NCBI GenBank assembly: GCA_019095985.1
Contig: CM032666.1
Span: forward strand, 57,041,431 to 57,105,430
Direction: 5' to 3'
DNA length: 64,000 nt
Origin: Streblospio benedicti
Taxonomy: Eukaryota > Annelida > Polychaeta > Spionida > Spionidae
The notes under the pieces are model-generated. The model was not told the DNA's origin, ran no database searches, and worked only from the letters and a program-made list of their open reading frames with translations. The position numbers and the translations under genes were made by a program. Positions within the stretch are counted from its first letter, which is position 1, and each line of letters starts with the position of its first letter. Positions 33,473 to 45,530 of this stretch are shown in pieces.

Positions 33473-35377
33473 ATGTCATGAGTATGAAAACGCGGAAAAA
33501 GACATATGTCTTTTCTTATCTGAGTTAGTGGGGGAGAGGGGTAAAGGTAAAGTTGAAACCTGTAATTCATTTTCATATTAAGCATGGCATCAAAAGAAAC
33601 AAATTACATCACATAAACATTTGCAAAAGCAGCAGAATATAAACGTGTACTGTTTGCATAAGCCTTTTGAGCTTTCCACGTTGGCTTTGATAGAGATTTC
33701 TTAAGAACAGCTGTAAATCTTAGGTGTACATGAATTTTGTCCCATTAAGGGCAACTTCCAAAGCCTACTCATAGAACAAATCGCAGGCTTCACAGCACTA
33801 CTGCATTGAGAGCAACAATAAGTCTTGCAAATAAAGGCTTAAATGAAGATGTACTATAATGAAGCTTGATGCATGCTTCGGGTGCAAGCACGCTGTTCTT
33901 TCATAACGTCCTCTTTTATCTCGCATAAAAGCTGCCTGCTATACAACTATGACACGTTAAAAACATTCATTTACACTTAAAAAACTTTATCTGCTGCCAT
34001 CTTTGTTTGGCAACATTTAGGAATTATTGTTATAAAAGGGAATTGTTACAGGTTACATTATAATTAAAAGAAATAGTGCATGTATAGTATAGCCGATGAA
34101 AGTGCTTCGCATGTCAAGAGACATGGACACCCAGTTTGCCAATTTCAGCGCCATTTTCCCGTTTTATTTGTATAGTGTTCTCTTCCTTTCTCTATCTGTC
34201 TTGGGTGAAACCTGCATACATCCACTTGTTCTGGACCCCGGTGTGTTGTATAACAGCTTTTATTGCATATTTTATTTTATGCATGAGTTTCATTATGATG
34301 CAGAATGTTTACTGTGTATACTTTCACTTTTTTATATTCAGGTTTGTTTTTAACACTTTGTACTTTGTACTTTGTCTTTTATTCAATAGTATAACAGATC
34401 TCCATACATTATCTTTTGTTTATTTTGGCAGCAATAAAGTAACATCTATATAGCTAACAGGTGTGTTTTGACCATACTAAATACAATTACATTTACGGTA
34501 ATGTGTGCAAAAGAAAGGGAGGGGGGCACGTGCGATTCAAACGCCTTCTGCCTCCAAGTAGGCTTCTACTATTTAGGATTTAGCGAGCGATCTATCGAAA
34601 AGGACTTTTTGAATCCCTTATTTAATGCTGATACCGGGCCCCAGCCAGCTGATCTGGACGATAGTCAACGTGGGGTGGTGTGAGACTGAAACGGGGTAGG
34701 CTGACTATCTTAATCTGCCACTGCCTTGTCCACCCAAGGGGTCATATCAGATATGCGAGCTTGAGTGAGTAACAAACGTATGTTGCCCACAGGATTACAC
34801 CTGTTTAATATTGACATCCTAATATCCGTGACTGTGTCATTTTGTCTAATATCAGTGATGAGTTGCATGCAGCACTGTCCTGATATCTACTTTAATACTG
34901 CAGGGAATACTCTATAAAAGCCTTAAGCTTTTTCTATATGAGGTAAAGAAATCATACATTCCACATTCCTACGGTTTTGTACATTTCCCCTACATTCCAT
35001 ACGTTTTATTTAAGCCCCCCCTCCCCACACACCACACACCTCCAACTTCCTACTATGGTGACTTCCTTGAAATCCCAAATAACTCTTTTTGACTTTATTT
35101 ACCCCCACACATGTCTAAAATTGAAATTCAGGTGCATCCTGAGCCATTCTGAGCCCCAAAATTTCAGATAAACTCTCTGAAATTTTAAACACTCCCCGCC
35201 CCACCCCACCCCCCCTTAACATTTTAATACATTGAGGATAAGTACGGTCATTTGTACCCACGGCTCATCAGATTGCCAACCGACTGTAACAATAGCTCGT
35301 ATAATAGATCTGATTCAATGTAAATGGTGTTGTTTTTTTTCTAGTTTATTTCTTTTGACTACCTGACATCTTCCCAG
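33473..35377. other. Non-coding, nothing firmly recognised
   Basis: Contains an AATAAAGT near 34434 after T-rich sequence that resembles a 3' UTR end, and a C-rich stretch at 34960-35220 related in style to 53190-53400. Hydrophobic frames near 34100-34450 come from T-richness. Confidence 0.35.
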
Positions 35378-35776
35378 TGCGAATTTGTAATTATGAATAT
35401 CACACAGGTACAAATACTCCACAACGTTATAATACTGCATACTTGATAAAACCTATATGCAACCTAAACCAGATTTATACCCAGCAAAATATCTTGAGGT
35501 TGTGTGACACCGACGATCCATTTCACCACTGGAAGCTGTGTCTGCTATTAGAAAGAAACGCCTGCAATGATGAGACATGACTGACAACCCGCAAAGAATC
35601 AATGAGGAAATTCAATTACAATTGCCTCAAAACGGATTAACGCTGGGACAATGAGCACAAATGGATGTTAAAGATTCTGGCAGCAAAGGAGAGGGATTTT
35701 TACACCTACATTATTGAACTTTGTGGCTGCCTGTCTCTGCTCATTTCTTTTCTCCTTACCGTATACGTGATTTCCT
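35378..35776 (+). pseudogene. Interrupted protein-like frame, unknown
   Basis: After an acceptor-like TGACATCTTCCCAG, one reading frame carries protein-like text. It includes ILRLCDTDDPFHHWKLC, then WMLKILAAKERDFYTY, and finally a hydrophobic helix (CLSLLISFLLTVYVIS) that could be a C-terminal membrane anchor. The frame is broken about twice, so it reads as decayed. Its first base matches phase 1 of the donor at 31319, which would make it a 3' exon of the same gene, but the distance and missing partners make this weak. No family is recognised. Confidence 0.25.
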
Positions 35777-36240
35777 GATTTGTGTGTAAAGTTAGTAGAT
35801 TGTGAGCCTTTTTACTATTAATGTACATGTATATGTATAAGTTTTATAGTTTACTATGCACACGCTCAGTCGACTGTAAATATGCATGGCAATGGTTCCT
35901 GGCAGACATCGTATGGGCCTCGTGTGCTTCCGTAGATACTATAGAATGTTTCAATATTTGTATCATCATGAGCATATTCAATCCATAATAGTATGCCCAC
36001 ATAATATATTTGAAACAGCCTGTAGTAAACAGTGTGGACAGTGTATATTTTCACGGGATTTAATGTAAGTCGCGTGCGCCGGAGGCATAAGATGGGGTAT
36101 CATTAATAGAACGTCCTTTGTACGTTGTAAGAAAATCTATATGGTTTAAGGTTGATATTAAAAAAAAAAACATACCTAGCCCCAATTGCACGCATGAGCG
36201 GTTCTTCTCAAGCTTCGTGCCAGGCAGGTGTGATGTACCT
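35777..36240. other. Non-coding, nothing recognised
   Basis: No supported feature. An A10 run occurs near 36160. Confidence 0.4.
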
Positions 36241-36408
36241 CTGGCATATCCAGGTTTTTGGAAAAAGGGGTAGGAGTGGGATAGGGTGGGGGTGGCGGTA
36301 CGCATTGCACACAAGCCAAAACAACATGAAAATGAAGTATTTTTGTGTGGAAAAAAGGTGTGCGAATCGGGGTGGGGGGTGGGTGGGGGGGGGGAGGATA
36401 TGCCATAT
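36241..36408 (+). mobile_element. MITE family B copy
   Basis: The ends are CTGGCATATCCAGG and GGATATGCCATATG. The interior TTTTTGGAAAAAGGGG and AAATGAAGTATTTTTGTGTGG match the family. Both ends share the same GATC-to-TATC change, so the inverted repeat stays paired. Confidence 0.7.
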
Positions 36409-36590
36409 GTGTACACCTTGTTTATTTGATATCTCTGTATACTCTCAGGAGAGCATACAGCACATTGCAACAGTAGTGCATAGGGTTGTTCACTTATAGT
36501 AGCGTTCGCTTGCCTTATGTGTACTTATTTGATAACCTGTACATGTCACAGAGACACATGTAACCTGTCAGAGTTGGGTTTGCTCAACAT

Positions 36591-36905
36591 TTACCCCCTC
36601 CCCCGGGGAGGACACTAACCTAGTTAGTGTACGGGGGGAGGGGGGAGGGGCTCCACCGGGCATTTGATATCTTGGATGAAATGTGCTAATATTTTACTAA
36701 ACATAAGGCTTAATGTGCTGATTTTCCAATCTGAAGGGGCGTATAGACAAATAGGACGAATTTAGTGTGCTGATGAAGAGCTAAATTATACCTATCAAGT
36801 GCTGATTTTAGATACTTAGGTCATGATGTGCTGATCTTTAGGGGTGAAATTGTAACCCATTCCGCCTCCCCGTTCGCAAAATATATTAAGTGCCCCCCGC
36901 CCCCC
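36591..36905. repeat. GC-rich palindrome and MITE-like element F
   Basis: At 36591-36655 a C-tract and a G-tract flank a perfect ACACTAAC..GTTAGTGT hairpin. From about 36657, GGGCATTTGATAT faces ATATTAAGTGCCCC near 36890-36905 as imperfect inverted ends. GTGCTGAT or GTGCTAAT occurs five times between (about 36683, 36715, 36767, 36799 and 36828). Confidence 0.45.
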
Positions 36906-37159
36906 CCCCTCCGGGCACTTACCGTCAGACCCGATATAGTCAAGAGTGCAACACCCTATCCACTGGGACAGCGACGTCCACAGATCCTAGCAGTTTCTCG
37001 GTCTATTTATGAAGGGTTGCCAAAATTGTATCATGTATCACAGAGGTGGTCTACATTGAAAGTTGTTAATTGCGTATTATATTCACAGAGAAACAGGCTA
37101 AATAAAAAAAGTCAAATGTTAACAAAAGTAGGAGCCATTTATTCAAGTCAAGTAGTCAC
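36906..37159. other. Spacer with a family A fragment
   Basis: CACAGAGGTGGTCTACATTG near 37040 is a family A scrap. Nothing else was recognised. Confidence 0.35.
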
Positions 37160-37231
37160 TACATCAGGTAGTCTGGGACTCGAACTCAGTAATTTGGAGT
37201 GGCGGGTCTTGATAATTACAGTTATGCTAGC
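37160..37231 (-). repeat. tRNA-like SINE head, minus
   Basis: The minus strand reads TAGCATAACTG (A-box-like) then GAGTTCGAGTCCC (B box, about 37175-37187). There is no pairing acceptor stem. Confidence 0.45.
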
Positions 37232-37305
37232 ATGGCTGGGCTATCGTCCATCGCTTGTTGACGATTAGGTGATGAGGTCGTAGGTTCGAATCCTACGTAT
37301 GGCCT
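37226..37305 (+). repeat. tRNA-like SINE head, plus
   Basis: A box TAGCATGGCTGG (37228-37239) and B box GGTTCGAATCC (37283-37293). The T-arm pairs perfectly (GTAGG with CCTAC around TTCGAAT). The 3' acceptor GTATGGC has no partner upstream, so a working tRNA is unlikely. It abuts the minus head through a shared GCTAGC. Confidence 0.5.
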
Positions 37306-38091
37306 ATGTGGTAATGCCATGGCAATTGATAGCAATGGTTTTAAAAGAAATGGGCAGCTTTCAAAATCAACCTTGTTATTGATAAGCTAACCATTGCCAC
37401 GTTCATTAGTACATTTGTCATCCAGATTAGAGAAATCTCGCACTCAATAAGCGAATCTGCCAGGAGTTTGATGCATTAATGTGTCTGGGTCTGAGTTGGC
37501 TTGTTAATTGCTTATTTTTCCCCATCTTACTTTGTTTCTCAAGAAGACTGTTGTGACATTCCCATCTAGTTTAGGCTTATCATTCAATTAACAAGTTATT
37601 GAAAGTAAGATAGGTAATATTGCACCACTGCTTATACGCAGTGTGAGAGAGATTGCCATGAACTGATAGGTAGGCTGCTATAGAAGAGGTAATTCTACAT
37701 GAATACCTTGTGGAAACCATATACATGTAGACTGAAGGAACTGCCATTGGCCCACGAGAGGGGTTGGGGGTAGAGGCTGGAACACCCAAATTTTGTGTGT
37801 GTTTGTGGGGGTGGAGTGGGGGTTGGAAATCGGGGGGGGGGGGGGATTACAGAACTGAGGGGCGGCCAAGAAACTTGGTAGCGATAATAGAGAGTGGCCC
37901 ATTAGTATTTAAAATTTCTGAATGTAAATTGTATTACTAGTTGTGTTAATTACAAAATTAAATCCCCAAATTCTCAAAATGTATACAGATTCATTATTTA
38001 TCTATCTAGATTAATCACCGTCATTATTGTAGCTTACATTCGAATGAGCATAGAATGTACGAGTTTATTGTCGTTCTAATTAGAATGACTA
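37306..38091. other. Non-coding with G tract
   Basis: A G-rich stretch at 37740-37865 includes a run of about 15 G. No gene was seen. Confidence 0.4.
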
Positions 38092-38265
38092 CAATAGAAC
38101 CTCGCTATCATATTAATCTCATCTGGAGACCACGCCTGAAGATGTTTCAGTGTACAAGTTGGTGTCGTTATGGAGGTTCACACTTCACAGTGAAAGCTGG
38201 GGAGAATGATCCCTTAAAGATGTTGTTTCTTTAGAGAGGTGGTCATTATTGGAGGTTTCACTTTG
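38092..38265. mobile_element. MITE family A, diverged copy
   Basis: The left end is CAATAGAACCTCGC. The right part is TTTAGAGAGGTGGTCATTATTGG, then GGTTTCACTTTG. Length is near 174, close to the 178-bp complete copies. Confidence 0.6.
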
Positions 38266-38723
38266 CAATCAACCGAGCGTTCTTCCCCCGAGGTTTCATC
38301 ATGCACGGTGCACAGCAGATAAGACTATCACGAAGATTGTAGCCCCTTTCTTTTGTCCCCAGAATTCTGCCGATAATAGAATGGGAGACTTTGCATTTTC
38401 TTGAGTAATGACATCAGCCAAAAAACCACACACACGAACTAGTTGAATTGCTTTTTGACAGGGAGATAACATTGTTATACGGAGCACAACACTGTGAGGA
38501 AATTTCATTAGTGAAAATGCCATAGCTTCTGTTATGTATTACTTGCCAGTCTTTGGTGTTAGCCGCAAGTTTAAGACATTGTTTTTTGGTGTCATTACAA
38601 ATGAGTAATACGGGTTGTTGAGACAATTTTGTGTCTTTTTTTTCTAATACTGTTATGGGGGTTATTTGCATAATTGTAGTTACTGGGTAGAATTGAGGCA
38701 TACTTTAAAATAATGATAATAAA
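38266..38723. other. Spacer, nothing recognised
   Basis: Open minus-strand frames here lack family features. Confidence 0.35.
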
Positions 38724-38906
38724 GTAAACCTTCCACTTAAGATCAACTTTCTAACGACACCATCTATCTCTATCATAAGACCAATCTCAGTGATCCAGAA
38801 CCTTCATGTAAAGACGGCGGTGAACTACTATATAAAGAGACCACCTCTCTTATGAGACCACAGGAGGCCAATGCCCTATGTGTTCTTACTTCATGAGGTT
38901 CTGCTG
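38724..38906. mobile_element. MITE family A, diverged copy
   Basis: Begins near GTAAACCTTCCACTTAAG, contains AGAGACCACCTCTCTTATG, and ends GAGGTTCTGCTG followed by TA. Confidence 0.55.
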
Positions 38907-39188
38907 TATTCTACACAAGATATTGGGATATTGTATGATCAACATCTTTTTTGCTGTAATAGGAGTTATACAATGTATATTATGTCTTGTTGTTGTACAA
39001 TGTAGACTTGGAATAGAGTGTAAAATAATGAATACAAGATGGCAATAGCTGTTTGATTAATATGGAGTTCTTTATTTAATGTGTAGATGTTACATACAAA
39101 TACTTCAAAAAGACTCAACAGTTTCTTTCGAATGACCGTAGACAAACCAAAAAGATATGAATCAATAACATCAATATAAGATATTAAG

Positions 39189-39300
39189 ACAATCTTTCAC
39201 TTAAAAGAGACCACCAAGAGCTGCCATGAATACCACATTTCTATTGACATCAATTTAAAGCCCGTCCCGACAGTGGTGCTAATAGAGAGGCGAACTCCCC
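39189..39300. repeat. MITE family A fragment
   Basis: AAAGAGACCACCAAGAG and GGTGCTAATAGAGAGGCG identify a partial copy without a clear right end. Confidence 0.5.
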
Positions 39301-41040
39301 ACAGGCATGTGATAAATTTCAGGTGCCGCATACTTGATAATTGAAGCCGAATAGGACCTAATGATATGCTATCTTTTCAGATTGGCTCTTATGTCAACAG
39401 GCATTGCTTGAGATCCTTAGCCACTTGCCACCAGAGACTTTAATACCAGGTGTGTGTTAATTGTCTATTGCAGCAAACAAAGTAAGGCTTGGTGATGTGA
39501 CGACAGGATATCGGGTCATTACGTTTATTCATGGTGGTCAATTACGTAAAGTATTGTCCAAATATCTGCTTATTCATGGGTTTAGCTGTGATTTATCTAA
39601 GTACTGATCATCTACTTTGGTTCAAAGCAGCAATCTGAGTTTGAATTGATTATGTGACACAGGTGCACATGTATAAACATACATGTACACGAAAAAATAA
39701 TAATACTGGTAATGTGCAGTTTCTACGCTTTAACCCCGTCAGAAGTATCATAATCTACATAAAATGCATATGTTTATAGATGCATCACATACAGATATTG
39801 TATATTTTAATATGTTAAATGCATTTGACTTCTGATGACGGTGACGCATTGGTTTTGAGTGAATAAAGTTTAGTTTGTTCTGTGTGCATAAGACACACAA
39901 AATGATAAGTCCTATCACCATAAACGAGTATGCAACTGCACATGCTAATATCTAGGTACACTTATTTATTACACTATATATATACACACTGCTACTATTT
40001 GTTAAACTAAGGACGTCAACAGCTAATTTTCAACAAGGTAGTGGCACAGTTAGCTCCCAAGGTGTCGCGAAAACCACCGCCAAGTGAAGTGCTGTCAAAC
40101 CCCAGTGGCCCCCCAGTTGGTCTGCGTTCATGTTCCGGTTCATAGCTGCTGCAGTTTTGACCGGCCTGCTCAATGCACTTATTTTTTAAAGATTTGAATG
40201 ATGAAACATTTGTTTTTTGCTTGAAGCATAATGGATGGTCCACTTATCATTCTGACCTTCATAAAAACTTTGTCCGTATGTGTCTATATGCATTATTTTA
40301 CTACCGCGGTACTTTATGTGCTGTATTCGAAATAGACCTGACAAAATGTTATAAGAGATCCCAAGCAATAGGATCGTTTTTACCTGCTGTTATTTACACG
40401 GTCATTTGTGAATAAGCAACTCTATGCACACAGGAACCAACGCGCATTCATGTTTTCTTAAATATCAACGGTTTCTAAGTCTACGATATTCTTGGGTCAT
40501 ACCCATAAGCCCTCATTTAAAACTAGTACATTTAGTGCCACGGGATTTTTAGTATTATTTTGTCATGAGAAGTATTAATCAACATACAAACTATACAAAA
40601 CGCATTCAATGATACCAAATGTGGATTTTATACTCCAGTTCGTATTTAGAAGCATTATGATGTGGATATTGCACTTATATTTGACAGCCCGTAAGTCACA
40701 CAATCCCTTAAAGCACTAAAGTATATTGACTACCCGTGGGTTCATTATAGGCTTGTCAATATCGCTTGCAGATTACGTAATTGTGAAATCAGCTTAAAAT
40801 CACGTGATGTCGGCATGATTGTTCCTACAGAGCAACTTGTAGTTGTAGATGTAAACACCTGGGCTTAGTTGACCACTTGTACGTACGGTATATCTTCTTA
40901 GTTACAATACCGTTGGTAATATTTCAAAATATAAGTAGACTCCAAGGTATCGCATACTTAGAATTGTGTTAAATTAGCGTTTGTCTTAAAGTGTCCAGTT
41001 AAACGTTTCCACTGTACAAATAATTCAAACATTTGAAGTC
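39301..41040. other. Non-coding, nothing recognised
   Basis: AT-rich, without supported exons. The short frame near 40173 has no family features. Confidence 0.4.
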
Positions 41041-41060
41041 GGGGAGTGGTGGGGAGCGGT

Positions 41061-41133
41061 CACGTGTTAAATGTCACGTGCAATTTAACTTATAAGTCAC
41101 GCGATGTTATTGTCCAGGTATCTATCTATAAAA
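41061..41133 (+). promoter_or_regulatory. Promoter of the second ankyrin gene
   Basis: TATAAAA lies at 41127-41133, which would place transcription start near 41160 and give a 5' leader of about 95 bases before ATG 41253. Upstream are two CACGTG E-boxes (41061-41066 and 41075-41080), each preceded by T and spaced 14 bases apart. E-box regulation by bHLH-ZIP factors is inferred. Confidence 0.6.
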
Positions 41134-41252
41134 TCATGCTACTTCAATGCGCAGACAATTCCGAGGCAGCCAACACGATACGTGTACGCTAGAGACTCAA
41201 GACGAAAGTCTGTCTTTTAACAATCTCTATTAGAAACACGCACTAGACCAGC

Positions 41253-42865
41253 ATGGAAATACCGTCCATCAATTCAATCTATCTCAAAGGATTGGACGTT
41301 GAAGATATAGCAAGGGAGCTTGAGGACGAAAAAATTAATATCCAGGTTAGTAATTACGAGTTTTTAATTCAATTTATTTATTGGTGTTAATTCGCATTTT
41401 GCCCGTTAAAAACTCCCCAACACCCTCAACCCCATCATGCGGTTTAATGGGTAAGCGTGGGTAAAAGTGGGGGAAATTACTCCAAACTTCGGTAAAATGG
41501 AAATACATCAGATTTGTATTTATATTGTACAATGTAAACAATCTAAAGATTAAGCAATATAAATTGAAGATCAGTTATTGTTATTAAGATTGGAAAGGAG
41601 CCTGTATGGCTTGAAACTACATGTAGTTTCAATGAGAATAGAGCTTTTTAACATTTGGATTGTTGTATTACGTGTTTCATGGTTAATACGCATCTTCCCC
41701 CGAGAAGGTGGTCATTAAACCACAATTATCTATAAAATTTGAAAGATGATACCTTGCTCTGACAAGATAGGTAATAAGAAAAAAAATATATTCAATACGA
41801 GACCACAAGCAAGTTACCATTCAAATTCTATATTAAGTAATGCAAGGGTATTTTCACTTTCCATTTTCAGAATACAGAAGGAGACACCATACTCCACCTC
41901 GCAGTGTTACAGTCAAAGTGGGAGCTGGTGACTGACCTCATTATGAGGGGAGCAGATGTGACTGGCACAAATTCATGTGGAGATACGGCATTTTTTTGGC
42001 TGCGTTCTACTCTGCGCCCATGGATGTTTTAAAGACACTTTTGCCACCATTTCACTTTAACATGAAATGTAAAAGCTACCACAACACTCTTTACGAAGCA
42101 ATGAGTAAATATGATTGGGAGATGGTAGAATTTCTGATTGATAATGGGGTTGACATTAAGTATAAGTATTGTGATAGCGAGGCTAAGGGGACCCCACTTC
42201 ACGTGGCATTTGAGTTTGACGCCCCAGACCATATCATTCACAAGCTGATGTCATCCACAAACGTGAATATGGAGGACACTGGGGGCCACACTGCACTTCA
42301 CCGGGCATGTGTTCTGGCCCGTTGGCAGGTGGTTCCTGCACTTTTAAAACATGGGGCAGACAGGAATAAGGTAAGTCGCCACGGGGGTCACACGCCATTT
42401 TACTTGGCAGTAAACCATAAATGGCGTAAAGTGCCATTGGACACACTCAAAAGTTTGATCTCCAAATATGCCATCGAAATCAATGGCCAAGAATTACTGC
42501 ATAGGTCCGTGCTTTACAAGAAATGGCAGCAAGTCCTGTTACTCCTACAGTATGGAGCTGACCCCTCTTTCTTAACCTCTTTTAGTCACCCACAACCATC
42601 CGATCAGCCAAAAAACCCTGCAACTCTTACTGATCTTGCACTCGTCACCATAAGAAAGAGCATGGCTTCAAAAACCGATGAAGCCTATCGAAGTTTAGAG
42701 GTTCCTGTAGAGATAAAGTTGCAAGTTATGCAATATCATCTTTTTGTCGACCAAAAACTCAGACGGTTGAAGGGGCACTTGCAGGACCGAATACGTCTAC
42801 AGTGCACATGTTGGTACTGTATTGCACACAGAATGGGGCCCAATCTTCCTTATGCATTATTTTAG
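41253..42865 (+). CDS. ASB-like ankyrin protein, two exons, frame change in exon 2
   Basis: Exon 1 (41253-41345) encodes 31 residues starting MEIPSINSIYLKGLDVED and ends at GTTAGT in phase 0. Exon 2 opens after TTCCATTTTCAG at 41871 and continues to TAG at 42863-42865. It encodes about eight ankyrin repeats of the same two alternating kinds as the 21.6-kb gene (for example GHTALHRACVLARWQVVPALL and TPLHVAFEFDAPDHIIHKLM). The C-terminal TLTDLALVTIRKSMASKTDE aligns with the BC-box/SOCS-like tail of the paralogue. However, the BC-box cysteine is alanine here, so Elongin binding may be weak or lost. The exon changes frame at a run of seven T (41991-41997), inside the second repeat. Either 5 or 8 T would keep it open, so this may be a sequencing error or a true lesion. 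The protein would be about 362 residues. Confidence 0.75.
41611..41632. repeat. Perfect 22-bp palindrome in intron 1
   Basis: TTGAAACTACA followed directly by its reverse complement, within the intron of the second ankyrin gene. Confidence 0.9.
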
Positions 42866-44870
42866 ATTGCTCAAACGTTCTATGAACTATGTATGGTAGG
42901 CTTTGTTGGCGCTTGCTTTCATGTTCTTTCTTATCCGGCAAGTTATTTTATTGCACACTGTCCGTTTTTGTTTTTGTCATTCTAGTCACACTATTTATTT
43001 TATTGATCTGTGGAGTAACAGCACTTGTTGCCGAGAGTGTTCATGGGTTAAGATCTCTGTCTCGTATTGGGTAAAGAGGAGTAACCACCTCCCAGCCACT
43101 CACTCTAATTTTTATGCTGCTGCTAAGCCCATATTCAAATAGAAATGGTACCCGGTACCATGGAATACGTTCTAGTTTTTAAACACCTTTTAACTGGTGT
43201 CTTCTTATATTTATACGAATTATTTTATTCATTATTCGATCTTTTCCAATCATGCTTAGCATCCATTGGAATACCTTCTTTCACAATCACTCATGAAAGA
43301 CTGAACCTTATTATACATAAACACAAAACATTTGATTTTATTTTGTATGTTTTTTTTATGGGTGACAACAGCTTTATGTGATATAGTCTGGAGCATATAA
43401 CTCAGTAGCGTGCTGTAGGGCTGGTCCTACCATGGGACATTTGGTTATGTTGCTCCAATTCTCAATCAGAAATTCTACCAGTTTCCAATCTGACCTGTTC
43501 AGGCATTATGTAAAGAGTGTTTTCTAAATTTCATATATATAGTGTATACGTGAAGTTCACAAAAAGTCATTGGCATTAATTTAGTTAATGCGAATTGTGC
43601 ATATCTGGATAATTTCTATGTTTATGTGAAATGGTGGAACAAAAATGACATACTTTGCCATACTTTATAAGTTTAAAACTGTAGTTTTATTGTTTGCGCA
43701 GGCGCAGACAATGCATTATACTATTTGATCTAGTTTCCAGATCGTTAATTGGTTGATTGAGTAGGTCACGTATGTGCAGTGTCATTACTATTATTGTAGC
43801 CGATGTTAAACGGCGTTAACAGTATTGTAAATATTTTTTTTATGCAACTCTGTGATAACCCCAGCTGTATGCCATATTATAAGACTACGATGCAAGGGTC
43901 ATATTTAGTATTAGTCAGTATTATTATACGCATCTTGTCAAAGTAGTCATGTGTAACATTTAATTTAAAATGAAGAAGGTCTCCATGTCAAATAGGACAC
44001 TAAGAAGCAATGCAATCGTTCATGGACTGTACAAATGTAGTTTGCAAAATAATTACATAAAAGTGTATTATTTTCTTATCCAAATATGTATTGTTGTCAT
44101 GAGGTTTATAGTTGCCAAATTGTTATGAATAATGATGCTATTATATTCGCCAACAATGGAATAGAATAAGGTTTCGTGTAGACTGTATTTACTATATTTT
44201 GAGATAAATATTAGTGTGTCATATTTCTTTAAAATATGATTGTAGAAATCTATTGTTACACAAAGTTTGTACGAGAACGACCGTATGTTAGTGAAGTAGA
44301 GCACAAGCTCGGGCGAACTTTAGGATAATTATTCCTATCTTTCACGAACATTGAATAAAGTGTTGTTTACTGCCAATACCATGCTTGTTTTATTGTTGTT
44401 GAAAGTACACTATTACTCAATAGGTCTGTCGTTTGATAAGACCCTTCCATATTATTGTATAAAATCGACAGTGTGTACAGCATTTTGTAGTTATTGCCAA
44501 GAACATACATGTAATGTATCAGAGCCACTCTCGCATGTCAAAGTGGCACATTGAAAATAACTGACACCACACACACGAACATGCATGTAATATTTACGGA
44601 TATTCTATTAAAAGTGACCCAAGTTTTTAAAAATGGAGATATGGATCCACGGAGAAGGCGCTTCTTACTTTTGACCCCATATAAGCCCTTAAAATCTATT
44701 GGTAAGCCACGAAAGGGGTTAGGCCCCTGGAGTTTAGTTCCAATATATCAGTAGGGTCCATACATTCAAATCAAAATATATTTAGTAAAACTCCACACTA
44801 TCTGCTGCACGCTTGGACAGCTCATTAATTTGGAAGGTTTTGAAGCATTTCGCCAGTACTGTGAATCCGT
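42866..44870. other. Intergenic, nothing recognised
   Basis: T-rich 3' flank of the ankyrin gene. Hydrophobic frames at 42889-43381 reflect T-richness and show no domain. AATAAAGTG near 44353 could be a poly(A) signal of an unseen transcript. Confidence 0.35.
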
Positions 44871-44923
44871 TATTATATATTATATATTATATATTATATA
44901 TTATATATTATACATTATATATA
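44871..44923. repeat. (ATTATAT)n microsatellite
   Basis: About seven copies of a 7-bp unit with one imperfect unit at the end. Confidence 0.9.
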
Positions 44924-45279
44924 CGGGATGTGCTCTAAATATACAAATAAGTGAAATGTTAATCAGTAGCTAAAATGACATGCTGTTTTTTTTTATTAAG
45001 GACGAAGTATATATAATGTCTTGATGTGACTCGTTTATCCGACTACTATGGGGTTATTAAGCTTAAGAATACGCTTGTATTCAAAAGACATTTACCATAC
45101 AATACATGATTACAATCATCGTAGTAGAATCATTCATGTATTTATAATTAAATTAGGGACGTTGTTGGAAGTTCGGAAAAGTGTCCATTTGTAAAGCATT
45201 TCAGTGGCATCATATATGCATCGTCGGTTTCACGGCTTTATCATTCACAAAGTGCCGTTACAAGCCCATGTTCATAAAT

Positions 45280-45530
45280 CAAGCTGCCCATATAGGTGGT
45301 GATAGGACGCCGGGTCCCTATAGGACGGTGTATATAGCAAAGGGGGGAATGAAAACAACGGTATTCCTAATTGCAAGGTGTCCCTAGTAGTGAGGTGTCC
45401 ACATGCCAAGGTTTTACTCGTGGTCCCAAACTCTTCTGAAGTGTCCAGCTCAAATCTCCATAAATAGACCTTATATCTATTGAGACCACTTGAGGCCAGT
45501 CCCCTATTTAGCCCTGTTCCACTGTACGTG
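45280..45530. repeat. Degenerate family A-like tandem
   Basis: Diverged units with ATAGGTGGTGATAGG, AGTGAGGTGTCCACATGCC, GAAGTGTCCAGC, TATTGAGACCACTTGAGG and a final GTTCCACTGTACG. They resemble the mixed units at 3628-4010. Confidence 0.45.

Noticed and set aside
33346-33585. Cys-Leu-Phe-Val repeat frame
   Set aside because: Translation of the AAAC/AAGC tetranucleotide repeat.
36060-36499. Pro-rich and Gly-rich frames on both strands
   Set aside because: Shadows of a family B MITE with G tracts.
37226-37305. Functional tRNA gene
   Set aside because: A and B boxes and a perfect T-arm are present, but the 3' acceptor strand has no matching 5' strand.
42889-43381. Hydrophobic membrane-protein-like frames after the second ankyrin gene
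   Set aside because: T-rich 3' flank; overlapping frames are all hydrophobic and none has a domain or a splice site.
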